Positions 27,650 through 37,032 of a stretch of DNA of 64,000 nucleotides are shown in pieces. Within the stretch, counting starts at the first letter, position 1, and each line of letters opens with the position of its first letter. The translations under genes were made by a program, and so were the position numbers. Under the pieces are notes generated by a model that did no database searches, was not told the origin of the DNA, and saw only the letters and a program-made list of their open reading frames with translations. Location: the NCBI RefSeq assembly GCF_002834385.1, contig NZ_PITQ01000007.1, positions 186,001 to 250,000 on the forward strand, in the 5' to 3' direction. The DNA is from Rahnella sp. AA. GTDB lineage: Bacteria; Pseudomonadota; Gammaproteobacteria; Enterobacterales; Enterobacteriaceae.

Positions 27650-29398
27650 TTAAGACTTCCTCGCGAGTACCTGGTTCAGGGAACTGACTTCTGTGCGTTC
27701 CTCCGGGCTCAGGCCATGCGTCCTGGCTTTTGCTATCAGGGTTTCAAGCCGTTGCTCTAAAATCGAGTCATACAGGCTGGCCAGCGTGGCACGAAATTCT
27801 TCTTCGACCATATCCTCTACGATCATGTGGTTCCATGTCGCCAGAGTTTCAAGCTGCTGGTAGAACTTATTGTCACGATACAGTTCCAGCAACTGGCCTG
27901 TCGTCAGCCCCGGCTGGGCTAAGCAAGTGGTAACTAACTCGCTGAACAGATCCAGTCCTGGTTGCTTCGCTTGCTCCAAACCTTGCAGCGAGGGTATAAG
28001 TGTAGCCAGTTGTGGGTTTTGTACCAGCAACCCTATAAGTATACGCATGGTTGTGCGTTTTAGCTGGGGAGCCTGGTAGACATTGCTACCTTCTGCCTGT
28101 TTAGGCATCAGCTTTTCTAACTGGCTGTCATCTAAAATGCCGAGCTTATTCCCTAACTGCTGACGCAAATACATCCGCAACGTTTCACCGGGAACCTGGC
28201 GGATCAGCGGCAATGCCAGCATGCTCAATTTGGTGCGCCCGTCAGGGCTGGTCAAATCAACCTGCGGCATCAGCGAATCAAACAGGAAAGTGGAAAGCGG
28301 CATCGCCTGCTCCATCCTTTGTTCGAACGCTTCTTTGCCTTCTTTACGCACCAGCGTGTCCGGATCTTCGCCGTCGGGTAAAAACATAAAACGCAGCTGA
28401 CGGCCATCGTTGAGATACGGCAATGCCGTTTCCAGTGCGCGCCACGCGGCTTCACGCCCCGCGCGGTCACCGTCATAACAACAAACGATGTTATCCGTGC
28501 TGCGGAACATCAGCTGAATGTGATCCGCCGTCGTGGAGGTTCCCAGCGACGCAACGGCATAATCGATGCCGAACTGCGCCAGTGCGACGACGTCCATATA
28601 CCCTTCAACGACCAGCAAACGAGCCGGGGAAGGGGCTTTCAGCTGTGCTTCATACAGGCCGTACAACTGCCGGCCTTTATGGAAAATCTCGGTTTCCGGT
28701 GAGTTCAGGTATTTCGGCGTATCGTTGCCCAAAACCCTGCCACCAAATGCAATCACACGGCCACGTTTGTCACGGATCGGGAACATCACTCGTTCACGAA
28801 AACGATCATAGCTGCGTCCGTTGTCATTGGTGACCAACATACCGGCGTCAATCAGAGACGCTTTATCATCGGCATTCTTACCGAAACGCTTTAACACGTT
28901 GTCCCAGCCCGATGGGGCGAAACCAATGGCAAAATGATTGATGACGTCTTCACTTAAACCGCGCCGGGCAAGATAGTCTCTGGCCGGTGCACCTGCGGGT
29001 TGTTTAAGTGATTGCTGATAGAACTCGCTAAGCGGTGCCATCAACTGGTAGAGGCTTTGACGCTGATGACGCTCCATCTGAGTCGGGCCAGTGCCTGCTT
29101 CGTACGGCACTTCCAAACCCTGCATTGTCGCCAGTTCCTCAATGCTTTCGACAAACTCAAGTCTGTCATAGTTCATCAGGAAATCGACGGCGTTGCCGTG
29201 GGCACCACAGCCGAAACAGTGATAAAACTGCTTATCACCATTTACGGTAAATGAGGGTGTTTTCTCATGGTGGAAAGGGCAGCACGCGTGATAATTTTTA
29301 CCCTGTTTCTTGAGCTTTACACGAGCGTCGATCAAATCGACGATATCGATACGAGCCAGCAAGTCATTGATAAATACGCGCGGAATTCTCCCAGCCAT
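27650..29398 (-). CDS. dnaG: DNA primase
   Basis: A 582-residue primase that makes RNA primers for replication. The N-terminal CHC2 zinc finger shows CPFHHEKTPSF and YHCFGCGAHG at about 40-64. The catalytic TOPRIM domain contains LLVVEGYMDVVAL near 260 and CCYDGDRAG near 307. The C-terminal third is the DnaB-interaction domain. I chose ATG 29398 (MAGRIPRVFINDLLARIDI), the conserved family start; the frame extends 20 codons further. It lies between rpsU and rpoD in the macromolecular synthesis operon. Confidence 0.97.
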   Translation of the reverse strand: MAGRIPRVFINDLLARIDIVDLIDARVKLKKQGKNYHACCPFHHEKTPSFTVNGDKQFYHCFGCGAHGNAVDFLMNYDRLEFVESIEELATMQGLEVPYEAGTGPTQMERHQRQSLYQLMAPLSEFYQQSLKQPAGAPARDYLARRGLSEDVINHFAIGFAPSGWDNVLKRFGKNADDKASLIDAGMLVTNDNGRSYDRFRERVMFPIRDKRGRVIAFGGRVLGNDTPKYLNSPETEIFHKGRQLYGLYEAQLKAPSPARLLVVEGYMDVVALAQFGIDYAVASLGTSTTADHIQLMFRSTDNIVCCYDGDRAGREAAWRALETALPYLNDGRQLRFMFLPDGEDPDTLVRKEGKEAFEQRMEQAMPLSTFLFDSLMPQVDLTSPDGRTKLSMLALPLIRQVPGETLRMYLRQQLGNKLGILDDSQLEKLMPKQAEGSNVYQAPQLKRTTMRILIGLLVQNPQLATLIPSLQGLEQAKQPGLDLFSELVTTCLAQPGLTTGQLLELYRDNKFYQQLETLATWNHMIVEDMVEEEFRATLASLYDSILEQRLETLIAKARTHGLSPEERTEVSSLNQVLARKS

Positions 29399-29533
29399 AA
29401 GCCCCTTACTCACTAGCCTATAAACGAGAACAAGCCGCGCATTCCTTTCGGAAAGCACGGCCTTCGTATGCTACTACGCAGTCTGCGCGTTCATAATATT
29501 GCAAATCACGCGATTTGGGGTTGCCCCCGAAGA

Positions 29534-29803
<270 letters not shown>

Positions 29804-29818
29804 TCAAAATGGTGCGGA

Positions 29819-29848
29819 ATTTTACTCCAATTCGCGTCGTCTTGTAAA
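29819..29848 (-). promoter_or_regulatory. Candidate rpsU-dnaG-rpoD promoter
   Basis: Minus strand: TTTACA (29843-29848) and TAAAAT (29819-29824) with an 18-base spacer, about 70 bases before rpsU. The 323-base gap between rpsU and tsaD holds this site and must also hold the tsaD promoter, which I could not place with confidence. Confidence 0.5.
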
Positions 29849-30072
29849 GCACAACGGCAAATTGAAGCGGGCGCCTTTTGCAACCCTTCTGCAACTCTGC
29901 AACATAGTGCGCTCGCTTTTGCGTCGGGCGGCGATTATATACCAATCAATCCAAATTGCTCGACATTAATTGCCCGTCGCGTGAGGAATTCCTTCACCAG
30001 TGCAGCACCTGCCAGGGCTTGTGTGCTAAACTGCGCGCCGCGAGTTAGCGCGAAACTATGACGGAAAGAGTG

Positions 30073-31086
30073 ATGCGAGTACTGGGTATAGAAACGTCCT
30101 GCGATGAAACCGGAATTGCAGTTTATGACAGCGAAGCCGGTCTGTTAGCCAACCAACTGTATAGCCAGGTAAAACTGCATGCAGATTACGGCGGTGTTGT
30201 GCCTGAACTGGCCTCGCGTGATCATGTACGTAAAACAGTACCGCTTATTCAGGCTGCGCTGAAAGAGGCCGGGCTGACTGCTGAGGATATCGATGGCGTG
30301 GCGTATACCGCCGGTCCGGGGCTTGTCGGTGCGTTGCTGGTCGGTGCAACCATCGGGCGTTCTCTGGCATTTGCCTGGAATGTGCCTGCCGTGCCCGTTC
30401 ATCATATGGAAGGCCATTTGCTGGCGCCGATGCTGGAAGATAATCCGCCTGATTTCCCGTTTGTCGCCTTGCTGGTCTCCGGCGGTCACACGCAGTTAAT
30501 CAGCGTGACCGGTATTGGCGAATATACCCTGCTCGGTGAGTCCATCGACGACGCCGCAGGCGAAGCGTTTGATAAAACAGCCAAATTATTAGGGCTGGAT
30601 TATCCCGGGGGCCCGTTGTTGTCAAAAATGGCGGCACAAGGCGTTGCCGGGCGCTTTACGTTCCCGCGTCCGATGACCGACCGTCCGGGGCTGGATTTCA
30701 GTTTTTCCGGCCTGAAAACATTCGCTGCCAACACGATCCGTGGCAATGACAGCGACGCACAAACCCATGCCGATATTGCCCGCGCATTCGAAGATGCCGT
30801 GGTGGATACGCTGGCTATTAAGTGTAAACGCGCGCTGGATCAGACCGGTTTTAAACGGCTGGTTATGGCCGGTGGTGTCAGTGCAAACCGTACGCTGCGT
30901 GCAAAATTAGCCGAAATGATGACTAAGCGTGGAGGCGAAGTCTTCTACGCACGTCCTGAATTTTGTACCGATAACGGTGCGATGATTGCTTATGCGGGGA
31001 TGGTGCGCCTCAAGACGGGTGCAACGCCGGACTTAGGCGTGACCGTGCGCCCGCGCTGGCCTCTGGCCGAACTTCCGCCAGTCTGA
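30073..31086 (+). CDS. tsaD: tRNA threonylcarbamoyladenosine transferase subunit TsaD
   Basis: A 337-residue ASKHA-fold protein that, with TsaB and TsaE, transfers threonylcarbamoyl to A37 of ANN-decoding tRNAs. It has [14 protein letters not shown] at the start, the metal ligands HMEGH near 111-115, [10 protein letters not shown], and [10 protein letters not shown] near 271. Length equals the E. coli protein. ATG 30073 follows GGAAAGAG and gives the family N terminus; an ATG 15 bases upstream is less likely. It is divergent from rpsU and convergent with plsY. Confidence 0.97.
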   Translation: MRVLGIETSCDETGIAVYDSEAGLLANQLYSQVKLHADYGGVVPELASRDHVRKTVPLIQAALKEAGLTAEDIDGVAYTAGPGLVGALLVGATIGRSLAFAWNVPAVPVHHMEGHLLAPMLEDNPPDFPFVALLVSGGHTQLISVTGIGEYTLLGESIDDAAGEAFDKTAKLLGLDYPGGPLLSKMAAQGVAGRFTFPRPMTDRPGLDFSFSGLKTFAANTIRGNDSDAQTHADIARAFEDAVVDTLAIKCKRALDQTGFKRLVMAGGVSANRTLRAKLAEMMTKRGGEVFYARPEFCTDNGAMIAYAGMVRLKTGATPDLGVTVRPRWPLAELPPV

Positions 31087-31113
31087 ACGGGGCTGTGTTG
31101 CGAAATTAGTGCG

Positions 31114-31145
31114 AAAAAAACGACCTTCAATAAGGTCGTTTTTTA
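31114..31145. terminator. Bidirectional terminator between tsaD and plsY
   Basis: AACGACCTT pairs with AAGGTCGTT around CAAT, with A7 before and T6 after the stem. Confidence 0.9.
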
Positions 31146-31161
31146 TGCCTGAAATCTGACG

Positions 31162-31791
31162 TTATTGTGTTTTTTCGTCTTTCGCGGCTTTACGCTTTTT
31201 CTTCAGCTTATCCCAGATCTTACCTTCCTGACCGCGCCACAGGCGCTGAATATTGTCGTGATGGCGCAATAAAATCAGGCAAGAGAGCATGGCGACCGGG
31301 AACGTGAATTCAGGTTTAAACCACCAGACGTAAAAAGGCGCAATGAGCGCACTAATAATTGCACCTAACGAAGAATATCCGCTGAGCAGCACGGTCAGAA
31401 GCCATGTACCGGTCATCAGGCCTGTTAAGTCCCAGCCGATAGGCGCAATGGCACCGAAAGCGGTGGCCACGCCTTTGCCGCCTTTAAAGCGGAAGAACAC
31501 CGGGTAGATATGGCCGACGCATGCCGCAATGGCCGTCAGGCCAAGATACATCGGGGGAATATTCAGGCGATAAGCCAGCCAGACGGGCAGCATGCCTTTG
31601 AGGACATCAAAAATCAGAACGGACGCCGCGGCCAGGCGGCCACCAAGACGCAGTACATTCGTGGCACCAGGATTACCAGAACCCGCCGTGCGCGGATCGG
31701 GCAAGCGGGCTACCCGGCAGACCAGAATCGCACTGGAAATCGAGCCGCAAAGGTAGGCGAAAATAATCATTCCAAGCGCGGTAGCACTCAT
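31162..31791 (-). CDS. plsY: Acyl-phosphate:glycerol-3-phosphate acyltransferase PlsY
   Basis: A 209-residue inner-membrane protein with five or more hydrophobic helices that forms lysophosphatidate from acyl-phosphate. Three conserved loops are visible: [14 protein letters not shown] (motif 1) near 36-49, [13 protein letters not shown] (motif 2) near 95-107, and a C-terminal region with [15 protein letters not shown] (motif 3). ATG 31791 (MSATALGM) is the family-like start; the frame continues 30 codons further without support. It is divergent from folB. Confidence 0.95.
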   Translation of the reverse strand: MSATALGMIIFAYLCGSISSAILVCRVARLPDPRTAGSGNPGATNVLRLGGRLAAASVLIFDVLKGMLPVWLAYRLNIPPMYLGLTAIAACVGHIYPVFFRFKGGKGVATAFGAIAPIGWDLTGLMTGTWLLTVLLSGYSSLGAIISALIAPFYVWWFKPEFTFPVAMLSCLILLRHHDNIQRLWRGQEGKIWDKLKKKRKAAKDEKTQ

Positions 31792-31898
31792 AAAGCTGTT
31801 CCGTCTAATAAGGGTCGTTTTAATCGCAACATCCATGGATAATACGCATTTTCTGCTGGAAGTGGTATCCGGCTGGGCCAAAAACAGAGAATCGCGTG

Positions 31899-32255
31899 AT
31901 GGATATCGTATTTATTGAGCAACTAAATGTAATCACCACAATTGGTGCCTACGACTGGGAACAGACCATTAAACAGAAACTGGTGTTCGATATCGAAATG
32001 GCCTGGGATAACCGAAAATCCGCCGCCAGTGACGATGTTAATGACTGTTTAAGCTACGCCGATGTCAGTGACGCGGTCATAGAACATGTCGCATCGCAGA
32101 ATTTTGCGCTGGTCGAACGCGTTGCCGAAGAAGTGGCGGCTCTGCTGCTGACGCGTTTTAACTCGCCGTGGGTGCGGATTAAGCTCAGCAAGCCCGGCGC
32201 CGTCGCGCAGGCGGCAAATGTTGGCGTAGTTATTGAGCGGGGAAAACGGGTTTAA
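31899..32255 (+). CDS. folB: Dihydroneopterin aldolase
   Basis: A 118-residue enzyme of folate synthesis that cleaves dihydroneopterin to 6-hydroxymethyl-dihydropterin and glycolaldehyde. [21 protein letters not shown] at the start is the pterin-binding strand, with the conserved Glu22, and KLSKPGAV carries the catalytic Lys. The length fits the family. ATG 31899 is used; an overlapping GTG lies one codon earlier. A terminator follows at 32351. Confidence 0.95.
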   Translation: MDIVFIEQLNVITTIGAYDWEQTIKQKLVFDIEMAWDNRKSAASDDVNDCLSYADVSDAVIEHVASQNFALVERVAEEVAALLLTRFNSPWVRIKLSKPGAVAQAANVGVVIERGKRV

Positions 32256-32350
32256 ATCCTGCCATGGATAAAATTCGGAATCCGGTCGTATTTTAATTGT
32301 CATAAAAAAGCGTTAAAAGAGCACTCGGGGTTACGGGTCACCCTTTGCAG

Positions 32351-32379
32351 AAGCGGCGTAGATGATGCCGCTTTTTTAT
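32351..32379 (+). terminator. Rho-independent terminator of folB
   Basis: AAGCGGC pairs with GCCGCTT around a nine-base loop, followed by a T run. It separates folB from uppP. Confidence 0.85.
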
Positions 32380-32439
32380 TGTTTGTTGTTTTAGCTGTTT
32401 TTTCCGATTAGCGGATACTTAACAGGGTTGGGGTCGATA

Positions 32440-33267
32440 ATGATTGCTGAAAGTCATTCATTGCTTGTAGCGGCTATTTTGGGTGTTGTTGAAGGGCTGA
32501 CGGAATTCCTGCCTGTCTCCTCGACCGGTCACCTGATTATTGTGGGTAATCTCCTTGGTTTTACGGGAGATACGTCGAAGTCCTTTGAGGTGGTTATTCA
32601 ACTGGGGTCGATTCTGGCTGTAGTTGTGATGTTTTGGCGTCGTTTGTTTGGCATGATTGGCCTGCATTTTGGCAAGCCACCGGCTCATGAAGGCACGGGG
32701 ACGCGCCGTCTGAACCTCGGGCATATTATTTTAGGAATGATCCCGGCGACCATACTAGGTCTGCTTCTGCATTCACAAATTAAATCCCTTTTTGAGCCGA
32801 AATACGTCATGTACTCGCTGGTTGTCGGTGGTGTTTTACTGATTGCCGCTGAATTGCTAAAACCCAAAAAACCGCGTGCGGAAGGGCTGGATGATATTAC
32901 CTACGTGCAGGCGTTTATGATTGGCGTCTTCCAGTGTCTGGCGCTTTGGCCGGGATTTTCCCGCTCCGGGGCGACCATTAGCGGGGGGATGTTAATGGGG
33001 ATCAGCCGTTTTGCGGCGTCTGAATTCTCGTTCCTGCTGGCAGTCCCGATGATGATGGGCGCGACGGCTCTGGATTTGTACAAGAGTTACAGCTTCCTGA
33101 CCATGGCCGATTTGCCGATGTTTGCGACCGGTTTCATTGCCGCTTTCGTTGTGGCTCTGATTGCGATTAAAACCTTCCTGGCGGTGATTAAACGCATTTC
33201 GTTTATCCCGTTTGCGATTTATCGCTTCTTCGTCGCTCTGGCGGTGTACTTCGTCTTTATTGCCTGA
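32440..33267 (+). CDS. uppP: Undecaprenyl-diphosphatase UppP (BacA)
   Basis: A 275-residue inner-membrane enzyme that regenerates undecaprenyl phosphate, the carrier for peptidoglycan and for the O-antigen made by the locus at 0.4-24 kb. The two catalytic motifs are [14 protein letters not shown] near 17-30 and GFSRSGATI near 168. Seven to eight membrane helices are visible. ATG 32440 (MIAESHSLL) matches the enteric start better than the frame's first codon at 32428. Own terminator follows. Confidence 0.96.
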   Translation: MIAESHSLLVAAILGVVEGLTEFLPVSSTGHLIIVGNLLGFTGDTSKSFEVVIQLGSILAVVVMFWRRLFGMIGLHFGKPPAHEGTGTRRLNLGHIILGMIPATILGLLLHSQIKSLFEPKYVMYSLVVGGVLLIAAELLKPKKPRAEGLDDITYVQAFMIGVFQCLALWPGFSRSGATISGGMLMGISRFAASEFSFLLAVPMMMGATALDLYKSYSFLTMADLPMFATGFIAAFVVALIAIKTFLAVIKRISFIPFAIYRFFVALAVYFVFIA

Positions 33268-33288
33268 TTTTTTATTCAATCATGCAAG

Positions 33289-33330
33289 AAAAAGCCCCGC
33301 CGGTTTTGCCGTGCGGGGCTTTGTTTTTTT
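33289..33330. terminator. Bidirectional terminator between uppP and cca
   Basis: AAAGCCCCGC pairs with GCGGGGCTTT, with an A run before and T residues after. It serves the convergent uppP and cca. Confidence 0.9.
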
Positions 33331-33361
33331 ATGCGTTCTCAACGCTCTCAGGCGCAGAAAA

Positions 33362-34597
33362 TTAAACCGCGGTTTCCTGCGTTTGCTTCCAGTCAGCCAA
33401 TGCCTGCGTGCGCCGCTTTTTCAGTTCATCGCGGATCGCCATCCCCTGAAAACCGGCATCCAGCACTTCTTTATTGGAAATGCTGTTCGCCACCCTGAAG
33501 GCCTCACGCAAGTAATTGCCCTGCGGGTATGGGTTATTTTCAAAAGTGGTTCGTCCACGGGCATCGGCCTCGCTGGTCAGGATCATCTGTTCAAGGCGCT
33601 GCGGTTTACGCCAGACATCAATGGTATCGAACAGTTTCAGCAAGGTTTCCGGACGTAACTTATTCACTGTGTGGATGAGGTCATGGAACTCGGCCACCAG
33701 TTTCGCCAGATCACGAATATGTGTCGGCACTTTCAACCGCTGGCAGATTTTTTCCACCAGTTTTACGCCCGCCGGGCCGTGACCGTGATGATGCGGCCAA
33801 TATTGTGGCGGCGTCAGGCCTTTGCCTAAATCGTGACACAGTGCGGAAAAACGCACGTCAACGTCAGGCGTCAGCGTGCTGGCGATTTTCAGTGTCATCA
33901 GCGTATGAACGCCGGTATCAATTTCCGGATGCCATTTCTCCGGCGCGGGCACGCCAAACAGCGCATCGATTTCAGGGAATAACACTTTCAGCGCGCCGCA
34001 ATCGCGGAGCAGCTGGAAATACACCTGTGGATCCTGCGTTTGCAGTGCCTTTTCGGTTTCTTTCCACACCCGTTCTGCCGTCAGGGCTTCCAGCTCACCG
34101 CTTTCGGCCATCTGCTGCATCAGCGCCTGTGTTTCAGGGGCGACGGCAAAACCTAAATGGGCAAATCGCGCTGCGAAACGGGCTACGCGCAGAACGCGTA
34201 ACGGATCTTCTCCAAATGCATCGGAGACGTGGCGCAGCAGGCGGAGTTCGATATCACGCTGGCCGTGGTAAGGGTCGAAAAGTTCGCCGCTGTCACTTTT
34301 GGCGATAGCGTTTATGGTCAGGTCACGCCGCATCAGATCCTGCTCAAGCGTGACATCTGGTGCGGCATAACAGGTAAAACCGTTATAGCCGGAACCCGAT
34401 TTTCTTTCCGTCCGCGCCAGCGCGTATTCATCGTGAGTTTTGGGATGCAGGAATACAGGGAAATCTTTGCCGACCTGCTGATAACCGTTTTCCAGCATAT
34501 ATTCAGGCGTTGCGCCGACCACCACCCAATCGTGTTCAGACACAGGCAGGTTTAATAAACTGTCTCGGACTGCGCCGCCGACCAGGTAAATCTCCAC
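33362..34597 (-). CDS. cca: Multifunctional CCA-adding enzyme (class II)
   Basis: A 411-residue enzyme that builds or repairs the CCA end of tRNAs; the enteric form also has an HD phosphohydrolase domain. The nucleotidyltransferase head shows YLVGGAVRD at 4-12 and the motif A region SEHDWVVVG, in which the first carboxylate is Glu21 and not Asp. [10 protein letters not shown] and [16 protein letters not shown] follow. The HD domain has CHDLGKG and HHHGHGPAG near 215-245. The start is GTG 34597, as in E. coli; the longer frame lacks family support. Confidence 0.95.
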   Translation of the reverse strand: MEIYLVGGAVRDSLLNLPVSEHDWVVVGATPEYMLENGYQQVGKDFPVFLHPKTHDEYALARTERKSGSGYNGFTCYAAPDVTLEQDLMRRDLTINAIAKSDSGELFDPYHGQRDIELRLLRHVSDAFGEDPLRVLRVARFAARFAHLGFAVAPETQALMQQMAESGELEALTAERVWKETEKALQTQDPQVYFQLLRDCGALKVLFPEIDALFGVPAPEKWHPEIDTGVHTLMTLKIASTLTPDVDVRFSALCHDLGKGLTPPQYWPHHHGHGPAGVKLVEKICQRLKVPTHIRDLAKLVAEFHDLIHTVNKLRPETLLKLFDTIDVWRKPQRLEQMILTSEADARGRTTFENNPYPQGNYLREAFRVANSISNKEVLDAGFQGMAIRDELKKRRTQALADWKQTQETAV

Positions 34598-34767
34598 GCG
34601 ATAACTCCTGAAATAAGTTAATTCCAACGCATTATGCTGCTGAAAGCCGAGCAGGGCGCTCTGCCTTATCATAGCAAAGTTGTGTGGTTGATTTGCGGAT
34701 TGATGCAAACACAAAAAGGCACCGGAGTGCCTTCACGTTGAACGAAAAGTTGGAGCGGGGTAAGCGA

Positions 34768-35388
34768 TCAGCTCATCCAGCGATCTTTTTTCCTGCGACG
34801 TGGAACCAGATGTGGCAGCACGAGGCCAAGCACCAGGCCCACACCGGCAACGCCACCACCGTACATAAACCATTGTAAAATAATGGTGCGTTGCTTGTCG
34901 TCGAGCTGGACATTCACGGCGTCTACTTTCTTCTGCGCAACGATCAGCTGGTTTTTCAGGTCCTGATTTTCTTTCTTCAGGTTGTTGATGATGTTGTCGC
35001 TCGAGCCGACTTTCGTCTGCATTTCAGCGGTACGTTGGTTCCAGCTGGAATCAATATTTGTCAGCTTGTCGGTCAGCGTTTTCACCTGTTGTTCCAGGTC
35101 AGGAACGCGGGTACGCAGGCTCGGCACATTACTTAACTGGTCGAGAGGGATCCAGGCGGTTTTCCCTTTCGAATCAATAATCTCACCGTATTTGGTACTG
35201 TCGTTGACGCTGCGCAGGGTGACTTCGTCACCGGCATTCAGGGTGCCAACAATACGATATTGATTACCCGGACCACTGTGGATGTAGGTGTTCAAATCGT
35301 CGGAGATATAGCGCTTCTCATCAGCGTGAGCGCCCCATGTGATGCTTAAACCAAGCAAAGCGAAACCAATTAGGCGTAATTTCTGCAT
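34768..35388 (-). CDS. ygiM: SH3 domain-containing membrane-anchored protein YgiM
   Basis: A 206-residue protein with a cleavable signal peptide (residues 1-22, ending AHA), a bacterial SH3 domain at about 25-90 (YISDDLNTYIHSGPGNQYR), and a coiled coil at about 95-165. A C-terminal membrane helix near 170-190 ends in the positive tail PRRRKKDR. The layout equals that of E. coli YgiM, located next to cca. It would face the periplasm, tethered to the inner membrane. Function is not established. Divergent from ygiF. Confidence 0.92.
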   Translation of the reverse strand: MQKLRLIGFALLGLSITWGAHADEKRYISDDLNTYIHSGPGNQYRIVGTLNAGDEVTLRSVNDSTKYGEIIDSKGKTAWIPLDQLSNVPSLRTRVPDLEQQVKTLTDKLTNIDSSWNQRTAEMQTKVGSSDNIINNLKKENQDLKNQLIVAQKKVDAVNVQLDDKQRTIILQWFMYGGGVAGVGLVLGLVLPHLVPRRRKKDRWMS

Positions 35389-35605
35389 TATTTCATCGTT
35401 TCTTTGTGAATTTAGGGAACGTGAAGTGTGGATCCGTTTTATCAGGATACGTCTTCTGGCAACCGCCTCTGTCCGGCTATTGCACTAATTCAGGAACCAA
35501 AAGTTGGTGACCGATAGTAAGGGCAACAGTGTGACGACGCAATGTATAAACCGGAATGAGAACTATCTTACAATCCCGCAACATGCGGCTTGCGCGCTGT
35601 GCTTA

Positions 35606-35614
35606 TGGTAGAAT
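35606..35614 (+). promoter_or_regulatory. Candidate extended -10 promoter of ygiF
   Basis: TGGTAGAAT fits an extended -10 (TGn followed by a 4-5 of 6 match to TATAAT), 55 bases before the ygiF start. No good -35 is seen, which extended -10 promoters tolerate. The 280-base gap between ygiM and ygiF otherwise shows no gene. Confidence 0.4.
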
Positions 35615-35668
35615 TGGCGCGACGCGTTAATCCCTTATTGGCAGCAAAGAATCGGTGTGAAGACTCCT

Positions 35669-36976
35669 ATGACCGTAGAAATAGAATTAAAATTTATCGC
35701 CACCCCGGCCGCAATCGCCGAACTTCCTTCGCAGCTCGCGGTTTTCAACGCTGAGCACACCGCGCCATCGAAACTGACCAACATCTATTTTGAGACCGCG
35801 GATAACTATTTACGTTCGCATGATATTGGTCTGCGTATCCGTGGCTTTGACGATCAGTATGAAATGACCATCAAAACCGGCGGAAAAGTGGTGGGCGGGC
35901 TGCATCAGCGCCCTGAATATAATGTTGAGCTGAAAAAGCCGGTGCTGAAACTCAGCGCATTCCCGAAAGATATCTGGCCGGAAGGGTGTAAGCCTGCCGC
36001 GCTGCAAAAAGAACTGGCACCGCTGTTCCGCACCGATTTCACCCGCGAGAAGTGGGTGATCACTTACGGCGAAAGCGAGATAGAGCTGGGTCTGGATCAG
36101 GGCGAAGTGATCGCCGGTGAGTTGTCTGAGGCGCTGGCCGAAATTGAGCTTGAGCTGAAAAAAGGCAATACCGCGGATTTACTGAAACTGGCGGCAGAAA
36201 TTGGTGCGCACGGCGGTTTACGTCAGGGCGGTTTCAGCAAAGCGGCTCGTGGTTATCATCTGGCGAAGGGCAATCCTGCGCGTGAAATTAAGCCGCTGCC
36301 GGTTTTCAAAGCTAAACCCAAAGCCACCGTTGAACAGGCTATGTCGGCGATGTTCGAACTGGCGCTGGATCACTGGCAGTATCATGAAGAACTCTGGGTG
36401 CGCGGTGATAAAACGGCGCGTCTGACCGTATTGCAGGCGGTGGAAACCGTGCGCCAGGTTCTGGTGCTGTTTGGCGGGCTGGTGCCACGTAAAGCGTCTT
36501 CCGAACTGCGCACGCTGCTCACCGATCTGGTGCCGGTGCTGGAACAGAAATCTGCCGATGCGCAGGACATTTGCTACAGCGCGACCTACCTGAAATGTAA
36601 GTTAGTGCTCACATCCTGGCTGGCAACATCCGGCTGGGCGCCGTTTATCGATGATAAATCGGCTAAAAAGCTGGAAGGCTCCTTCAAGCGTTTCGCAGAT
36701 ATTATGCTGGGCCGTACCGCAGCAGATCTGAAAGAGGCGTTCGCGCAGCCGTTGACCGAGGAAGGGTATCGTGACCAACTGGCCCGCCTGAAGCGCCAGA
36801 TTATTACTTTCCATCTGTTGGCCGGCGCGTACCCGGACAAAGACGTTGCCGCGTATATTGCCGGTTGGGTCGAGTTGCAGCAGGCCATCGTTCAGCAACA
36901 ACATGCGTGGGAGGATTCAGCCCGTTCTCACGCGGTGATGATGGATGCCTTCTGGTTAAATGGACAACCTCGTTAA
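35669..36976 (+). CDS. ygiF: Inorganic triphosphatase YgiF (CYTH-CHAD)
   Basis: A 435-residue protein close in length to E. coli YgiF. The N-terminal CYTH domain starts with the EIELKF signature and has alternate basic and acidic strands (LRIRGFDDQYEMTIKT), forming a tunnel for triphosphate. The C-terminal CHAD domain (from about 220) is helical and rich in His and basic residues, expected to bind polyphosphate. It hydrolyses inorganic triphosphate in the cytoplasm. ATG 35669 is preferred; a GTG four codons earlier is possible. A terminator separates it from glnE. Confidence 0.92.
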   Translation: MTVEIELKFIATPAAIAELPSQLAVFNAEHTAPSKLTNIYFETADNYLRSHDIGLRIRGFDDQYEMTIKTGGKVVGGLHQRPEYNVELKKPVLKLSAFPKDIWPEGCKPAALQKELAPLFRTDFTREKWVITYGESEIELGLDQGEVIAGELSEALAEIELELKKGNTADLLKLAAEIGAHGGLRQGGFSKAARGYHLAKGNPAREIKPLPVFKAKPKATVEQAMSAMFELALDHWQYHEELWVRGDKTARLTVLQAVETVRQVLVLFGGLVPRKASSELRTLLTDLVPVLEQKSADAQDICYSATYLKCKLVLTSWLATSGWAPFIDDKSAKKLEGSFKRFADIMLGRTAADLKEAFAQPLTEEGYRDQLARLKRQIITFHLLAGAYPDKDVAAYIAGWVELQQAIVQQQHAWEDSARSHAVMMDAFWLNGQPR

Positions 36977-36985
36977 TTGACTGAT

Positions 36986-37015
36986 AAGCCTGGGCAAAAG
37001 CCCGGGCTTTTTTTT
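36986..37015 (+). terminator. Rho-independent terminator of ygiF
   Basis: AAGCC-GGGC pairs with GCCC-GGCTT around AAAA, with one T-G mismatch, followed by T8. Confidence 0.85.
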
Positions 37016-37032
37016 GCAAGGAACCCGATTTC

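Noticed and set aside
29399-29533. Possible attenuator between rpsU and dnaG.
   Set aside because: Short G+C pairs (GGGG/CCCC) occur after rpsU, but I could not find a clear stem with a following U run, so no terminator is called.
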